64,000 nucleotides of DNA from Strobilurus pachycystidiatus. Lineage: Eukaryota > Basidiomycota > Agaricomycetes > Agaricales > Physalacriaceae. The number at the start of each line of letters is the position of its first letter. Positions within the stretch are counted from its first letter, which is position 1. Under the pieces are notes generated by a model, which was not told where the DNA came from, searched no databases, and saw only the letters and a program-made list of their open reading frames with translations. Made by a program: the position numbers and the translations under genes. Of this stretch, positions 10,345 through 22,199 are shown piece by piece. The stretch is taken from positions 1 through 64,000 of the forward strand of contig JAHLMK010000036.1 of NCBI GenBank assembly GCA_019915135.1. The letters are read 5' to 3'.

Positions 10345-13300
10345 TGATACGCACGAGGGACAGTTCCCGTGTTCATCCCAACACACATATTCGCCGCGAA
10401 TATCGCAGCAACAGCAGTCGTTGCTCCAAAGTCGCTCACGCTGTCGATCCCTTTGTCCATATATAACTGTCAGCGCGCCCTCCCCGACCTGCCAGAGCGC
10501 GTAGGGTATGAGAGACACAGCCACACTCTGGTATAGGCCGTCGAACACGTACGCCCAGAACTTGGCGCGGGTGTACTCCAATTGACGGATGCCGCGGACG
10601 TATAACTGAGTGAAGGCCAGGCGGCGCGCGCGTTGATGTCTTGGTCGAAAGCTAACGATTACATTGTCAGAAGGATGCGAAAAGAGGGAGGGGGTTGTAC
10701 ACACCTCCGAAGACGATGACAGACAACGACATAAACAGAAGGTTGTACAACAGTATAACCATATACTGGTTTAGGTACGTCCCATAAAAACTACCCCAAG
10801 TCATCAGCGAAGAGACACAAGAAGGTAACAACTTCCGCGAACTTGTTGGTCGGCAGATACCAGAGCATGGCAAACGTTCGGAGAACGTTCTTGAAGAAAA
10901 CGTTGCTGTGCATATCCGCAATGCCCTGATAACTCCAGCGACCGTGTACGACAAGAAGCTTGACGAGAAGCGGAACTCGCTGAATGCAAAGTCGGCCGAC
11001 ATCGCTGCCTAGAAAGAGATGAGCATTGACACGAGCGGAGAGTGGACAAGTTAAAAAGTAGAGATACCCACCTGACTACTTTCAAGCCCGAACAGCCCAA
11101 TCGAGAGCGTCATTGCCTGCCGCCCTTCCTTGACCTTTGCCAATATTAGGATGTATATTATTTACACGCACAGAAGACGACTCACCAGCCTGGCAGTCTC
11201 CGCCTTCTGCACAGGACTTACCCGACAACACACGACCGTCTCGCATTGCGTACCCAAGTTTGAGAACATCTCTCTCAGTTCCCTTCCACTGCCTAAAGTG
11301 TCGTCAGTAAAAGACTTCGATAAAAATCTCATTGCGAGAACATACCATGCCCAAGCCCTTCCAAGGCGTGCTTCAACGTATTCCCTTCAATCACGGCCGC
11401 AAAGCTCGCCTTCGCATTCGGTAGGAACCCTCGCTCTGGCACGACAGTCGGTGGACCAAGTACCTGTGCAATCTTGTTCAGCCCGCCTTGGATCTGGGCG
11501 CGCGCTTCTTCAAAGGACGCTGCGGACCAGTGACAGTCAGCACCAGGTATGGAACGACACGAGGAACGCACCAGAACCATCAACCCCATATCCGCCTTGA
11601 GCAGATTACACGAGTATCTGATCTCGATTGCGGTCTGCAGTTTGTCGCCCGTCAGTATCCACAGCTTAATCCCTGCCCAAACAAGTGTCTCGATGGCCTT
11701 TGGGACGCCTTCTTGCAGCTTGTCATCCCATGCGACGGCACCTAGCAGAGGATTAGCAAGTGTCCGTTCCACGAAACCTGTGGGTACTTACCCAAGACAT
11801 GCAGCTCTCTCTCCACCAACTCACACGCCTTCTCAACGTCTGCCTCCCTGTCCTGGTTGCTCGTCACCGCCTGCTCATGTGCCTGCACCCGATGTTCTAT
11901 TCCTCCTCTCCGAGCTCCCGAGAAGGGATAGACAGCATCCAAACTCCCCCGTTGGCGAAAGCGTCCATGTTGGCACGAGTGCGCGCCTTGATACCCTGCG
12001 TCGACATCTAAATGTTTTGCATCAACGAAGGAAAGAGAAGAAAAGCGTGAGGAAATTGGGAACCAACCTTCCTGAGCAACACACGCCTCCACGTCTCCCC
12101 TATGCCGCGTTGCCAGCCTCTCACATATCCCACTATCCGCGCCATTACATCGATCTTGCTTTGAGTTGACCGGAAGATCGTAGACATCCTCTTCCGCGTC
12201 GAGTTGAACTCTTGAGGATTTCCCAGCGTTCGGGTTTTGCCCTGGGGGGTCCAAGTATTCATTCACCCAGAAGGAAAAGGAAGATCGACAGACCAGGACC
12301 ACCACATCAACGCCCCGCTTCCCCTTCTTCATGAACGGGAAGGGAAGCCGACATCCCTAGCAGCACCGCCTCATCCGGCAATTCGGCCTTGTAAGTTAGT
12401 AGTCCACTACGAGAGTGTCAGTAAGTAAAGAACGAGACCATTCGCGACAAGACCGAACGAAGATGAAGGAAACTCACCCCTCTCGTTCCTTCACAAGCAT
12501 TGTATGACAAAGTGCCAACGCCCTAAAGAACTCCTTCAACAGCTCAGCCTGCTCCTTCCCCTCGACGCGGTCCAGCACCATCTGCGGCAAGATCAACGAC
12601 AGCTTGTCTTCCTGCAGGTACCTTAACTAAATCAACATCCAAACCCAAAAGCCCCAATGAAGGTATAAAACGCACGCACCGGTTATCAACCGCCCTCCCC
12701 ATCGTCACCAGCATCTGGCTCTTCAGTGCCGCCAGCTTCGCATCCAGGTCGTCGGCGCTGTTTTTAGAGCCATCCCGGAGCGCAGCGCCCTTCATCGCCT
12801 CCGTGACGCCCTCGCCGTAGTTCCGCCCCCCCCCCCCCCCGACGCTGCATTTTTGAAACTCCATCACGTTCTGGGGCGTGGAGATGTAGGTGAGAGAAGA
12901 ACAAATAGGGTAATGGGTTAGGGAGACCCACCTGCGTCAAAGTTCCGGTCTTGCGGCTGGAGACATGCTCGATCTGGCCGAGATCGTCGCTGATGTTCCA
13001 GGTCTTGGGTACGCAGGGAGCGGGGCATAGTAGAGATCCAAGTTTTGTGAGTTTAAGCTTTGGTAGGCGTTAGAGAGGAAGGTGGGGATGGAAGGAGGAA
13101 GATGAACTTGAGTTACGCACTAGGCTTGGATACTCTTGCCGATCTCGATAGAGATGTACAGGGAGATGGGCACGATGTGACGGAACACGATCAAGCACGA
13201 ACTGTAAAGCGTTAGTATCACACATGCATGCATGCCAGAGTGGGCACGTACACAAAAGTGATAATTGCATTGACGGCACTGATATCTGTCGCCTCAACGT

Positions 13301-13870
13301 CGAGCTCAAAGTAAGTAGCACTCGTCCCGCTCTTGGCATCCTAGATCCTGTTGAACAGTGCAGCGATCGTGCACATGCTAATGAGGACCACGGAGTTCAC
13401 TGTCGCCACCGCGTCAGCTACCATCGTCCATACCAAGGCTAGTGATCCACTCACCAAAAACATTGAAATTTGTCTCCCGCTCAATCCTACTCCGCTTGGG
13501 TCAGCGTCGCGCCCTCGTTCTGGCCCGTGTACACCACCAGCCCCACCGCCCACTGCGCGTTCCGCAGGATGCACCCGCGCAGCAGGAGCTTGTTGATCCC
13601 GACCGTCTCCGTGTGTTTGGCGTAGCGGATGACGCCGTGGTACACATCCAGCACTGCGTGCGGCGCCTCGGAGTCGAGGATGAACTTGCTCCGGCCGATG
13701 TCCTCCTCGCTCTGGATGCCCATGGTGCACTTGGCGGGAGCCGCGGCCTGAGGTTGGTCTCGCCATTGAGTTTCTTGGTTTTGAGGGAGCAGTTTGCTGT
13801 CTGGGTCGGAGGTGGACAGGACGAGTGGCGGTCAAGGTAGCAGAGGATAAGCAAGGAATTCGCTGCGCTG
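10345..13870 (-). pseudogene. P4-type ATPase (phospholipid flippase), inactivated
   Basis: Reading right to left, pieces appear in the order of a P4 ATPase: KKLNGETNL (actuator-domain region), a segment with LLLRGCILRN and VVYTG, the phosphorylation site, [14 protein letters not shown] followed by WILTGDK (hinge), SADFAFSEFRF, and C-terminal membrane segments including YVRGI and LEYTRAKFWAY. Such enzymes move phospholipids to the cytosolic leaflet of Golgi, endosomal or plasma membranes. The phosphorylation motif reads SSRKTGTLTQ: the catalytic Asp codon is CGC (Arg) at 12953-12955. A one-base deletion after SEFRF (near 10957) shifts the next transmembrane block, and further frame changes occur. 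Intron-like GT-AG gaps persist between blocks. The N-terminal part before KKLNGETNL is absent, the copy ending where F-box-like sequence begins. A 15-base C run at 12826-12840 lies inside it. Confidence 0.85.
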
Positions 13871-14074
13871 ACAAATCATGATCGCTACAGCCTACTTGAT
13901 TGATGCAACGTCAGCCTCATTACTGCCGCGGTCCCCCTATTCATCACCATGTAGAGCTCTTTGCTTTTGGTGCTATTTTCTGGGCGCTGTGGTGGAACGC
14001 ACATCAAGGCTATGCTCCTGGTGGCGCAATCTCGTTTCTTTTCTGTTTTCAGTTCTCAAACCCCTTCGTCTGTG

Positions 14075-15112
14075 GCCGGCCGTTCGAGTTTGTGGACCAG
14101 GCCCATCTTCAGGTTTGATGTCGATGGTCGAAATGCACAATCTGAATTGCGACTCCTTGATGTCTACCTATCACGCTCCTACGATCTTCCTCTTTCTGTG
14201 GATCTTTTACACTATCACGATACAACATTGAAAACCATTTATAACCAGTACACCTTCCCCATAATAGTCCGTACTACACCACGGTGGCGCACCTGCGTAC
14301 TCGATATCCCGTATGAGGCATATTCCCACTTTGACCCTGTCAGATTCCCCTTCAGACTCCTAGAGTCCGCCGACATAGCCATCAGGCGGGGCCGGAGCTC
14401 GGAGTCGATCGATATGTTTCTGTATGCACCTCTACTGCGTACTTTTTCATGTAGCGAAGGAACGCTAGAGGTCAAAGAATTCCTCCTGCCGTGGCATCAG
14501 TTTGAGCCTTGAGGCTTGGACCATTTGCGACAACTCTTACCACCTCGACACCTTCCGTCAAGTCCTTGAGATGGCTCCGCGTCTTCGCTCGGCGTCATTC
14601 ATGCTGTTGGTGGCACCGGCGTGCGCTCCTCCATCACACACCGATGCATTTCCATCCTCTTCCTCATCGGACACGAACAAACCATCTTGAGCGCACTCAA
14701 ATCTACGCACCTCCCTCGCCTCCATACATTGCATTATACTGATCACCGCATGTGCTCTCCCCTACCGTCTCATATCGGACTTGTCATTCAGACACTCTCA
14801 ATCTCGGTCAATGAGGACCGCACAGCCCTTTTGGCATCGACGCCCAATGTCCGCAACCTGGTGATTCATACCGACACCACCCTGCCGCGGCTGGAAAACC
14901 TGACGCTCGCAGGAGACCGTCGAATCGTCATCCCACCGCAACTGCTGTTAACTATATCCCGGAGACGCGCTGGTACAGATGGCATTGCCAAACTGAGGGA
15001 GGTCACAATTTGCGGGGATCTTCAGTTTATCGAGGAAGGGGTTGAAGACTCGTTTGAGGATCTCCGAAGACAGGGCATTGTGCGTTTCTCTGACGTTCCT
15101 ATATACGAGTGA
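14075..15112 (+). pseudogene. F-box/LRR-like protein, C-terminal part, frameshifted
   Basis: The plus-strand protein reads as leucine-rich repeat-like text (RSASFMLLV, LPRLHTLHYTD, PSHIGLVIQTLSIS, LPRLENLTLAGDR, ending near SDVPIYE). This resembles the C-terminal half of agaricomycete F-box proteins, which recruit substrates to SCF ubiquitin ligases. Three successive frames are needed: one frame shift lies near 14511 between HQFE and EAWTICD, and another near 14640. I did not find the F-box itself. The family assignment rests on overall pattern rather than a diagnostic motif. Confidence 0.45.
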
Positions 15113-16640
15113 TGCATGCTGGGTCGCATGCTACCTATACATCTTGCACTTGAGCTTCCTTTCACACAGTCGGTCTGCGCTAGCCCGTGTTTTCAGCCCA
15201 TAACACGCACCTCTTGCTCATTCGTATCCCTATCATCACATTTTCCTGATGGACATGCCCGCGTCCGAGCGCCTTGCCACTCGACTCGAAGCTCCCTCGG
15301 CCCAACCTCTTGCCAACACAGTATGCGAGAGCCTTCTCGCTTTGAACGATTTGACCCATCCTTATTGTCACCTACGGCGATCCTACCCGTCCTTCCCCAG
15401 CGGTACGAATGACCTCATGGGAGCATCTTTCGCTTTGGGACGTACTTGCTACTCTGCCAGAAATCCGTCTATGGCAATGTATGCCATCGTTCAGACATCT
15501 GAGTAGGTAGCAATGGAGGGCTCTGGTGCTGACGTTAGCGAGTTCATGGAAAGCAAGATTTGTGCAGAATTCCACCGGAGACGGCAGAGAGCAATGGCCA
15601 CTAGTTCATCAGATGATGATATACTCTTCGGCCGTGTACATAGTACTTGCGGGGCACTGGCGTACACCACCTATAAGTTCGGTAGCAAGAGTACAGACGA
15701 TTGTGTATTGATGTCATCAAAAAACCTTATATGATACTCGTATAACAGAACTTCCCCACAATGGCGAAATTATCCGGACACCTTATTTCCAATTCGACGG
15801 TACCACTGGCATTGTACCTGAGAGATAGGATTGCGAATCGACCTTTCTAATACAACGGAGCTGCATGGACGTCTAACAAAGCGTATTTGTGATTGTGGCT
15901 TTGTCGATATCTGTGAATCCGTCGAGGAATTCAACGTAGTACCGTCAACGTATTCGGACATAAACACACCAGCACTTTACTTGCCGCTCTAGACGCGAAG
16001 GTACTCGACGGCTCGGACAGTTCTGTAGCCGCTCGACCGAACGATCCGAACTCACTCTCAGGCGGCCGCATAATCGTAACACTGATCAAGGTTTAGTACC
16101 TGCTCGAAATCTGTCAAACCCAAAATCAATCAATCAGCTTTGCTTTTAGAATAGGGTCTCACCATCCTCCGTCAACGGCCGAGGTACCCGCCCGTAAACG
16201 CCACTCGCATCGACGGGAAGTGATGAAGCCTTATCTACTCTGTCGATTGAGCCGTCCACGCGAGAGGTCGATCAAACGAGGCGAGTTCGTTCTTTACACT
16301 AACCGATCCAAGACTCTTCCTTCGGCAAAGTCGTTTCAGCCTGAAAATAGTGAAGAAGGACAAGATGGACTGACCTGGGACGAACACAATAGTGAGAAGG
16401 ACTTACCTCTGAACGGTGTCAGCCGCCACTTAATATACGCACGACCTTGTGGAGAGAGATAGTCTTACAATTGATGTGCTAGTAATGAGTCTACACGAAG
16501 CCCATCCAAGAACCAAACGTAAAAAACCGAAACCCTAAAAGAGAGTGATACTACTGCTCTATGTTGTGTGTGTAAAGTGAACGAATAGGACTGGGCGTTT
16601 ATAGCATTCGTAGATAGTCTGTCAATTCCTGCCCTCTCGT
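15113..16640. other. No supportable gene
   Basis: Short ORFs on both strands, the best being plus 15249-15506 (begins MDMPASERLATRLEAP) and 15513-15734. Neither is recognised and no intron chain links them. No repeat or RNA structure seen. Confidence 0.3.
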
Positions 16641-17560
16641 CTGCCGCCACTATGTACGAGAAGATCATCAGCCACGGGTTCAACACAACCTACGCGCCGA
16701 CAAACCGTCAGTGCCCACAGCGAGGAAGAATGGGACACCACAAACTCACAGGCAACAAGATATGGAAGCCAGAAACTACCGACAACGGCATGATCAGCGG
16801 CCAGGGACAGAGGTATTCGCCACTAGTCTGCCAACAGATTCGAGTCGAAGATGATCATAGCGTCGATGGCGAAGAAGGACACCGAAAGCGAGAGCCAGAA
16901 GCGTCGAAGAATACGAGGAACTGGACTCCAGTTAGTGATATAAATTACACGGTCGAAAGGAAGTTAATGGACCTTCGATCCAGAACGTTGACTTCTCCAT
17001 TTCCTTAACCGTCGAGCCCCATGTCCTGACGCATGCCCATCAGCACGTTTTACCGTACACTCGGCCGGTTGAACACTCACATGTTGTAAGAGAACAGATG
17101 CGCAGTCGAAACGTGGATGCTCATCCCACCAAAGAACACGAGGCTATGCATTGTTCAACGCTTGAAAAGAAAGAAACGAGAAGACGAAGTCACCGTCACC
17201 AGGAAGGCACCCATTTAAACTGGTCCAAAAACTCTGTAACATTCCTCCGTGTCCAGTCCGATACTCCATCAGCGTGAACGCAAGGTTGCACAAGAACAGG
17301 AACACGAATGTACATGCGAGCGTGATCTCAAAACTCGGCATGTAGAACTGGTCGACGTATGTCCTTATACCGAGGATGAAGTAGTGTACCAACGTGATGA
17401 CAGCGCTCGCAGTAATGCCGTCTACGAAGGATTCAATAGGCAGCCCGGAGAGGAAGACGAAGAACCCACATCATGAGAGCATGTATCCCATCATGACGAG
17501 CTTGTAGTGCACCGGAGCCTTCGACCAGACGAAAGTCCTCAGCTCTTGCTAATCGGTCCC
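16640..17560 (-). pseudogene. Family 2 glycosyltransferase, C-terminal membrane region, inactivated
   Basis: Right to left the minus strand reads KAPVHYKLVMMGYMLS, a TGA stop, FFVFLSGLPIESFVDGIT, then VHYFILGIRTYVDQFYMPSF, a hydrophobic segment, HLFSYNM, an intron-like gap, WGSTVKEMEKS, and ends NPWLMIFSY. This succession matches, from memory, the multi-pass C-terminal half of a conserved basidiomycete GT2 (processive, COG1215-type) enzyme. Family members polymerise or transfer sugars at membranes. The TGA near 17475 and several frame changes break it, and no N-terminal catalytic domain (DxD, QxxRW) was found in 17.6-18.3 kb. Named by pattern recognition only. Confidence 0.6.
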
Positions 17561-18273
17561 TTTCGCAACCAATTAACCAACGGCTTGGAAGATCAGGTCG
17601 TCACATCCTAAACAGAAACAAGATCAGGACGGATGGATCCAACACTCCGAGACTTCACACACCATATGCATGTTTCTGTACCTCAGTGATGTATGCGTTA
17701 GCGCAGGTGTGCCGAGGGACAAGAAGGTGAAGAAAGGATGGCTTGGGTGACCTGATGGAGAAATGAAGGGTATAGGAAGACAATACGCAACAGTTCCGAG
17801 GACATATGTCGGTCCCCATTACACGCCGTATCTGCTCCATCGACTGCAAATTTGGACACAGTGTTTTCCGGTGATACGATCAACATGGATATGAGGACAA
17901 AAGGGATGACTGGAGGCGAGATAAGGGGCGGCGACGACAGCAACGGCAGGCAATGAGCACGGTGCCAAGCACGATGGGGGCAGATGGCGGGGCAGGTGGC
18001 TAAGCGACGAACATAAAATCCTCCACTCTGTTCGTAGGCGCCAAGCGTACTCATTGCCGCCTTGCCAAGTCCTGGCGACAGTGCCAGCGTGCGGAACGGT
18101 GCGCCGCTCGGGCTGTCGGGGCTCGCGTGGAGCGGGCGCCGATTGAGTCGCGTCCGAAGCGCCAGGAGAAGATCATGATTGTCGTTGGGAAAGGATAGAT
18201 GAGGTGACATAATCACAATGACCGTACGCTGCATCGGGCATGTGCCCCTGAACTTGCTTGATTCCCCTCCACG

Positions 18274-20065
18274 ATGTCGTCTCGCTCCTCTGCCGCTTCA
18301 ACAATCTCCCGAACCCCCTTTTCCGAGCGTATCGCTGGCCAGCACGTGAAACAGCTTCCCACAGTGCAGGATGTCCTTGACTATACGGAAGTGGAGCAGT
18401 GGGAGAACATTCCCCACATCGATACAAAAGACAGACGGGCTTCCACTTTGCACCTCGCCGACGGTATTTTCCCCCCATCATGGCTCCCATCATGGCTGGA
18501 CAACACCCAACTACAAACGGCCGCGATGACCTTCGATACAGTATCCACCGGAACCACCACCGCGGTATCGCTCAGCCCAACCCCACGCAAACCGAAATCT
18601 ATACACAGCGGACGTGGTCTTCAGGACACATCCCTGTCGGACGCTCCTCACCGCACCCACCCGACTGCAGTAAAGCACATCTTCCAAATCATGGTGCAGC
18701 AAGAAGTGGGTGTCTCCGACGCCACAGTCGTGTGCCCTCTGACAGGCGAATCGTTTGTCCAAGCATCCCACTCCGTTTGCGTTGCCACTTCGGACGACAC
18801 ACGTGTCGCGTGTTTCCGTGTTATAGGCGGTTACTTTGACAGCTGCTCCCGTCTCATGTATCTCCCTTGTGTGTCCCTTCCACCTTTGCTTTTTCACTCA
18901 CCCTCTGACCATGATATTAGTCTCTCCCACCCAGCATGGGTTGTGGGACTGCAACCAATTTGCCGTCATTGTGACAGATCCCGTAATTCTCGCCGCCCTC
19001 GACGCCCATCTCGAATTTCTCCATGACTTGGAGCAGAAGCTGGATTTCAAGTATCTGGACTGGTTCTCCCTCATGCGCATGTACCATCCGGTCCTTGTGA
19101 GTACAAATACTTTTTTGTCAGTACTAGCTTGACGAGTTCGGCAGCATCAGGGACGTCCCTGCCACATCCGCTTCATTCCGTTGCACCGACTCAGGAAGAA
19201 AGTCTACAACGTCGCTACTGATGTGGCGCTCCCATACTACCAAGTTACGGCGACAACATTGGCCCACCCTCTCTTCCTCATGCTTCGTTTCATCGACACG
19301 CTGGCGGCGAACGATGCTGCGTTGCATGATTGGGCCCTTTCTGAGAACCCTCGGCCCGAAATCGACAAGTGGCTTCAAGGGCAATTCGGGGACTATGTTC
19401 CTGAAAAGGCACCCATGCAGGAGCTGGTGTCTTTCACGGTAACGGCCGCCAAGTACTACAGGCGTTTCGGCAATCGGCCAGAATGGCCTTGGTCGACTTC
19501 TGCCTCTGACCTCAGCTCCGAGCTGAGCTCAATGTCGCTCACGAGCACCGAACCTGATAACGGCTCGCTCGCCAGCACATATCCTCCTCCATCCGGTTGC
19601 TTATCTTTTTGCTCGAAGGGAGGAAGTCATCGAACCAGCAGTAGTAAACGGAGCCATGGTGGTGGAACTCAACATGGCGCAGCAAGGAAGGACATCGATG
19701 AAGATGACCGACGCGCTACTGGGACGCAACAGCCGTCAAGCGGGCTCACGCCCGCCCAGCAGATTGCATTCGACTGGAGGCGTGCGAATGGCATCAGCGA
19801 CCTTTTGGGCCTCACCGCCATTGATACTCCTCTCACTTCCGTCATCACAACCGACGACAGCACCCAGCAGAATCACCCGCTTCCTTCCATCCACCCCCTT
19901 CTCCACATCTCGCCCAGCATAGCACAAAGACCTACCAAAACGCGGGTCTGGCGTCGACGCGGCATCATTCTATCTCAGCGTACTTCGCCGCAGCCCAAGA
20001 GGGTGTCGGTTGCACAACAAGAATTCCCGAGTCGCGTACGCTCTCCTCTTGGACTGGCAAATTGA
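18274..20065 (+). CDS. Unrecognised multi-exon gene
   Basis: Three good coding blocks lie in order on the plus strand: from ATG 18274 (begins MSSRSSAASTISRTPFSE), a middle block around 18960-19098 (DPVILAALDAHLEFLHDLEQ, then FKYLDWFSLMRMYHPVL), and a last block from about 19180 to the stop at 20063-20065 (LRKKVYNVATDVALPYYQVT and onward). GT-AG candidates separate them (acceptor near 18926, donor near 19096). The last block has an alpha-helical first half, then a long low-complexity tail rich in Ser, Pro, Gln and Arg. I could not build one splice pattern that keeps frame throughout, so a frameshift near 18830-18930 is possible. No domain recognised. A nuclear or signalling role would be speculation. 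Confidence 0.45.
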
Positions 20066-20269
20066 CATGCATATACTTCGGGATCTTTTGTACCGCGTAT
20101 ATATCAATGAAAATCACCAGTACGGACGGTACCGCTCCGCCTCCACGCAAATAACTTCTGTTTATCTATCTCGGGCTTGGCCGATATCAAGCATGACAGT
20201 CTGACAATTTCCCGCTCGGGAGTAGCGCAGTTATGCATCTACCGGTGGGAACAATGTCCATGGTCGACA

Positions 20270-20930
20270 ACACTTTAAAAGAGGGTGTCTGCTCCCATCG
20301 CTCTCCCAATCTCTCCCTCCGGATGCACTGTCTCGGTGCGCGCCATTCACGCAGGACGCGGCACCGCCCTCGCCGTGTTATTCTTCACATCTGTCCTCCC
20401 GGCCACGAGCTCTACCGCCTTTCGATCTGGGCGTTCCTTGTCTCTAAGAGCATCATGCAACGGGCAAGAAGTTGATGTTTGACCTGGGCAAGAGCAAGGA
20501 CATGGAGAACCTCCCGCCTGCGTTTGAGAAGTTGACAAAGACAGTGTCGGATATGTCCGGCGGGAAGTATGAGATGATCATAGAGAAGGATGTGGCGACG
20601 CAGCTAAAGGAGGGCGGTGTTGCACTGGCCGATGTCGGTGCTGTCATCTGGAGGTAAGAGGATAGCGATACTTGTTCGAAACATCTGAATCGCTCAGTCC
20701 TCTGAAGCCACTATCGCGTTGATCGCGTCGGTGAGCTTCCTTCGGCAATTGTAGCATGGTGTTTAGGACTCAGAGGGGACTTTGCAGGCGATGTTTCGAC
20801 GTTTCCTTCTGGCACAGATCTTGTCATCCACGAGGATACGGACACACATACCTTTCCTGAATACGAGGATTCCAGGCTCAGTGCTCACAAAGAGCTACTT
20901 TCTGATTGGTGTGTGTAATCATTGAAAGGT
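20270..20930 (+). pseudogene. Metallo-beta-lactamase-fold hydrolase, broken active site
   Basis: The start is split over three frames: SAPIALPISPSGCTVSVRAI, then PPGHELYRLSIWAFLV, then GKKLMFDLGKSKDMENLPP continuing to ALADVGAVIWR at 20652. An intron-like GT-AG gap follows and then SHYRVDRVG. The layout fits fungal relatives of AHL-lactonase-type metallo-beta-lactamases, where the last block should carry the zinc motif H-x-H-x-D-H. Here it reads H-Y-R-V-D-R, so two zinc ligands are gone. Two frame changes in the first 200 bp and a stop near 20917 (just after ELLSDW) make this a remnant. Family members hydrolyse lactones or related esters. Confidence 0.7.
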
Positions 20931-20945
20931 AGACCGGATTATGAT

Positions 20946-21459
20946 GTGGACTCACCACGTAGTCTACCCATGCACCCATTGCTGCTCATTCTCATAGCCG
21001 ACCCGCCGCAAAGATACCCTGTTGTATCGTGACGGTTATCCAAGGTACGTCGGTCAATGTCATGCCAATCCGTCGTCGGGCAAAGCGAGGATGAGGCTTA
21101 GTGGCTGGGTGAGTCAAAATGTGGACTCACCGCGTTAGCTCGTGAACGGCGGGAACACGGCCTGAACGTCTATATTGCGCTGCGCGGGACAGACTGAAAG
21201 CGCAAGAAATCATCGGAAGGCATTGTTGAGCGGCATCTATGGATCCGTGAAGCAAGAGTGGCGCTCTGAAACCGCGTAAGTCAAGTGTAGACTCACCATC
21301 TAAGCCCGTGAGTCGATGAATCGAGTTGCCCGTGCGTCGTCGTTATTGACGACTGATTTTGAAACTTACAAGCACCCGAGTGCACGGACACATCTGTGGC
21401 GCGGCATAGAGAAGGCTGAGTCCAAGATGATCGATGACAGTGGACTCACTACGTAAGTT
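20946..21459 (+). repeat. GTGGACTCACCACGTAAG motif-rich repeat
   Basis: Four variants of one motif, near GTGGACTCACCACGTAAG, occur at 20946, 21121, 21283 (gtgtagactcaccatctaag) and 21440. The same motif appears in both orientations at 63793-64000. Short motifs scattered near element ends are typical of subterminal transposase-binding sites. No terminal inverted repeat or target duplication was found, so this is a repeat family of unknown type. Confidence 0.6.
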
Positions 21460-21488
21460 CATTGTGATCAAATGATCAACCCAGCCAC

Positions 21489-22108
21489 TAGGGTTCAAAA
21501 GTTCAGTTCAGTTGGGTTTTTTTCCAAGATTTTTAAAGAACCACAACTGAACTGTGATCTGACCTTACAGTTTCTCTTGCAACTCACAACTGAACTGCAG
21601 TTGCACAAGAGACCATTTTTGAGACGGTTCAAGCAATCAGTCAAACCGGTTTAACTGTCTGGGCAGTTTAACCGGTTTGAACTGGTTCAAGACCGGTTTT
21701 ATTACTACTCAGCTGCAAAATGAACTGCCCAGGAATTACACCCAGGCCATTCTGAGCCATTTCTACAAGACATGTAGCAAGGACCTTAATCACTGTGCCA
21801 AACAGACATGGTCCTTATGTTTTTTAGAGCCCCAGGAAGACTCTCTAACATCTTTCACCAAAAAAAAAACAAAATTGGGTGTCAAAAGACCGGTTTAAAC
21901 TGGTCTAAAACTGGTTAAACTGTTGTGCGGTTTAACCGGTTTAATCATTTTTTTCACAGTGGTGGGTTAATGTAGTGAGATGATAGAACTGTAAACTGAA
22001 ACTGGTCTTCAGTTCTTTTGATAAGGCCTTTGTATGTTGAACTGCTGACTCAGTTCAGGTTTTTTTCTAATTCAGTTGCAGTTTTGACAACTGAACTTTT
22101 GAACCCTA
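21489..22108. mobile_element. 620-bp non-autonomous hAT-type element (MITE)
   Basis: The ends are perfect inverted repeats of 20 bp (TAGGGTTCAAAAGTTCAGTT). They are flanked by a perfect 8-bp direct duplication, CCAGCCAC, at 21481-21488 and 22109-22116. An 8-bp duplication and a TAG-starting terminal repeat are hallmarks of hAT elements. The interior codes for nothing and is packed with two motif types, AACTGAACT-like and ACCGGTTTAA-like, in both orientations, as expected for subterminal transposase-binding sites. Its ends differ from those of the large hAT at 37896, so a different transposase is likely to mobilise it. Confidence 0.9.
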
Positions 22109-22199
22109 CCAGCCACTCCTTGCTCTTGAACCACCACCATCCCAGCACATACCGTCCACGCCGTCCGCCCACACGAGCCGGCCTCCTTCCTTCCGTCTC

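Noticed and set aside
12826..12840. 15-base C run as a regulatory or recombination signal
   Set aside because: It sits inside a pseudogene and could be expansion or sequencing error; no flanking structure.
17698..18234. 178-codon minus-strand ORF as the N-terminus of the GT2 gene
   Set aside because: It lacks DxD or QxxRW motifs and does not read like a glycosyltransferase catalytic domain.
20946..21459. CRISPR-like array
   Set aside because: The repeats vary, spacing is irregular and the genome is eukaryotic.
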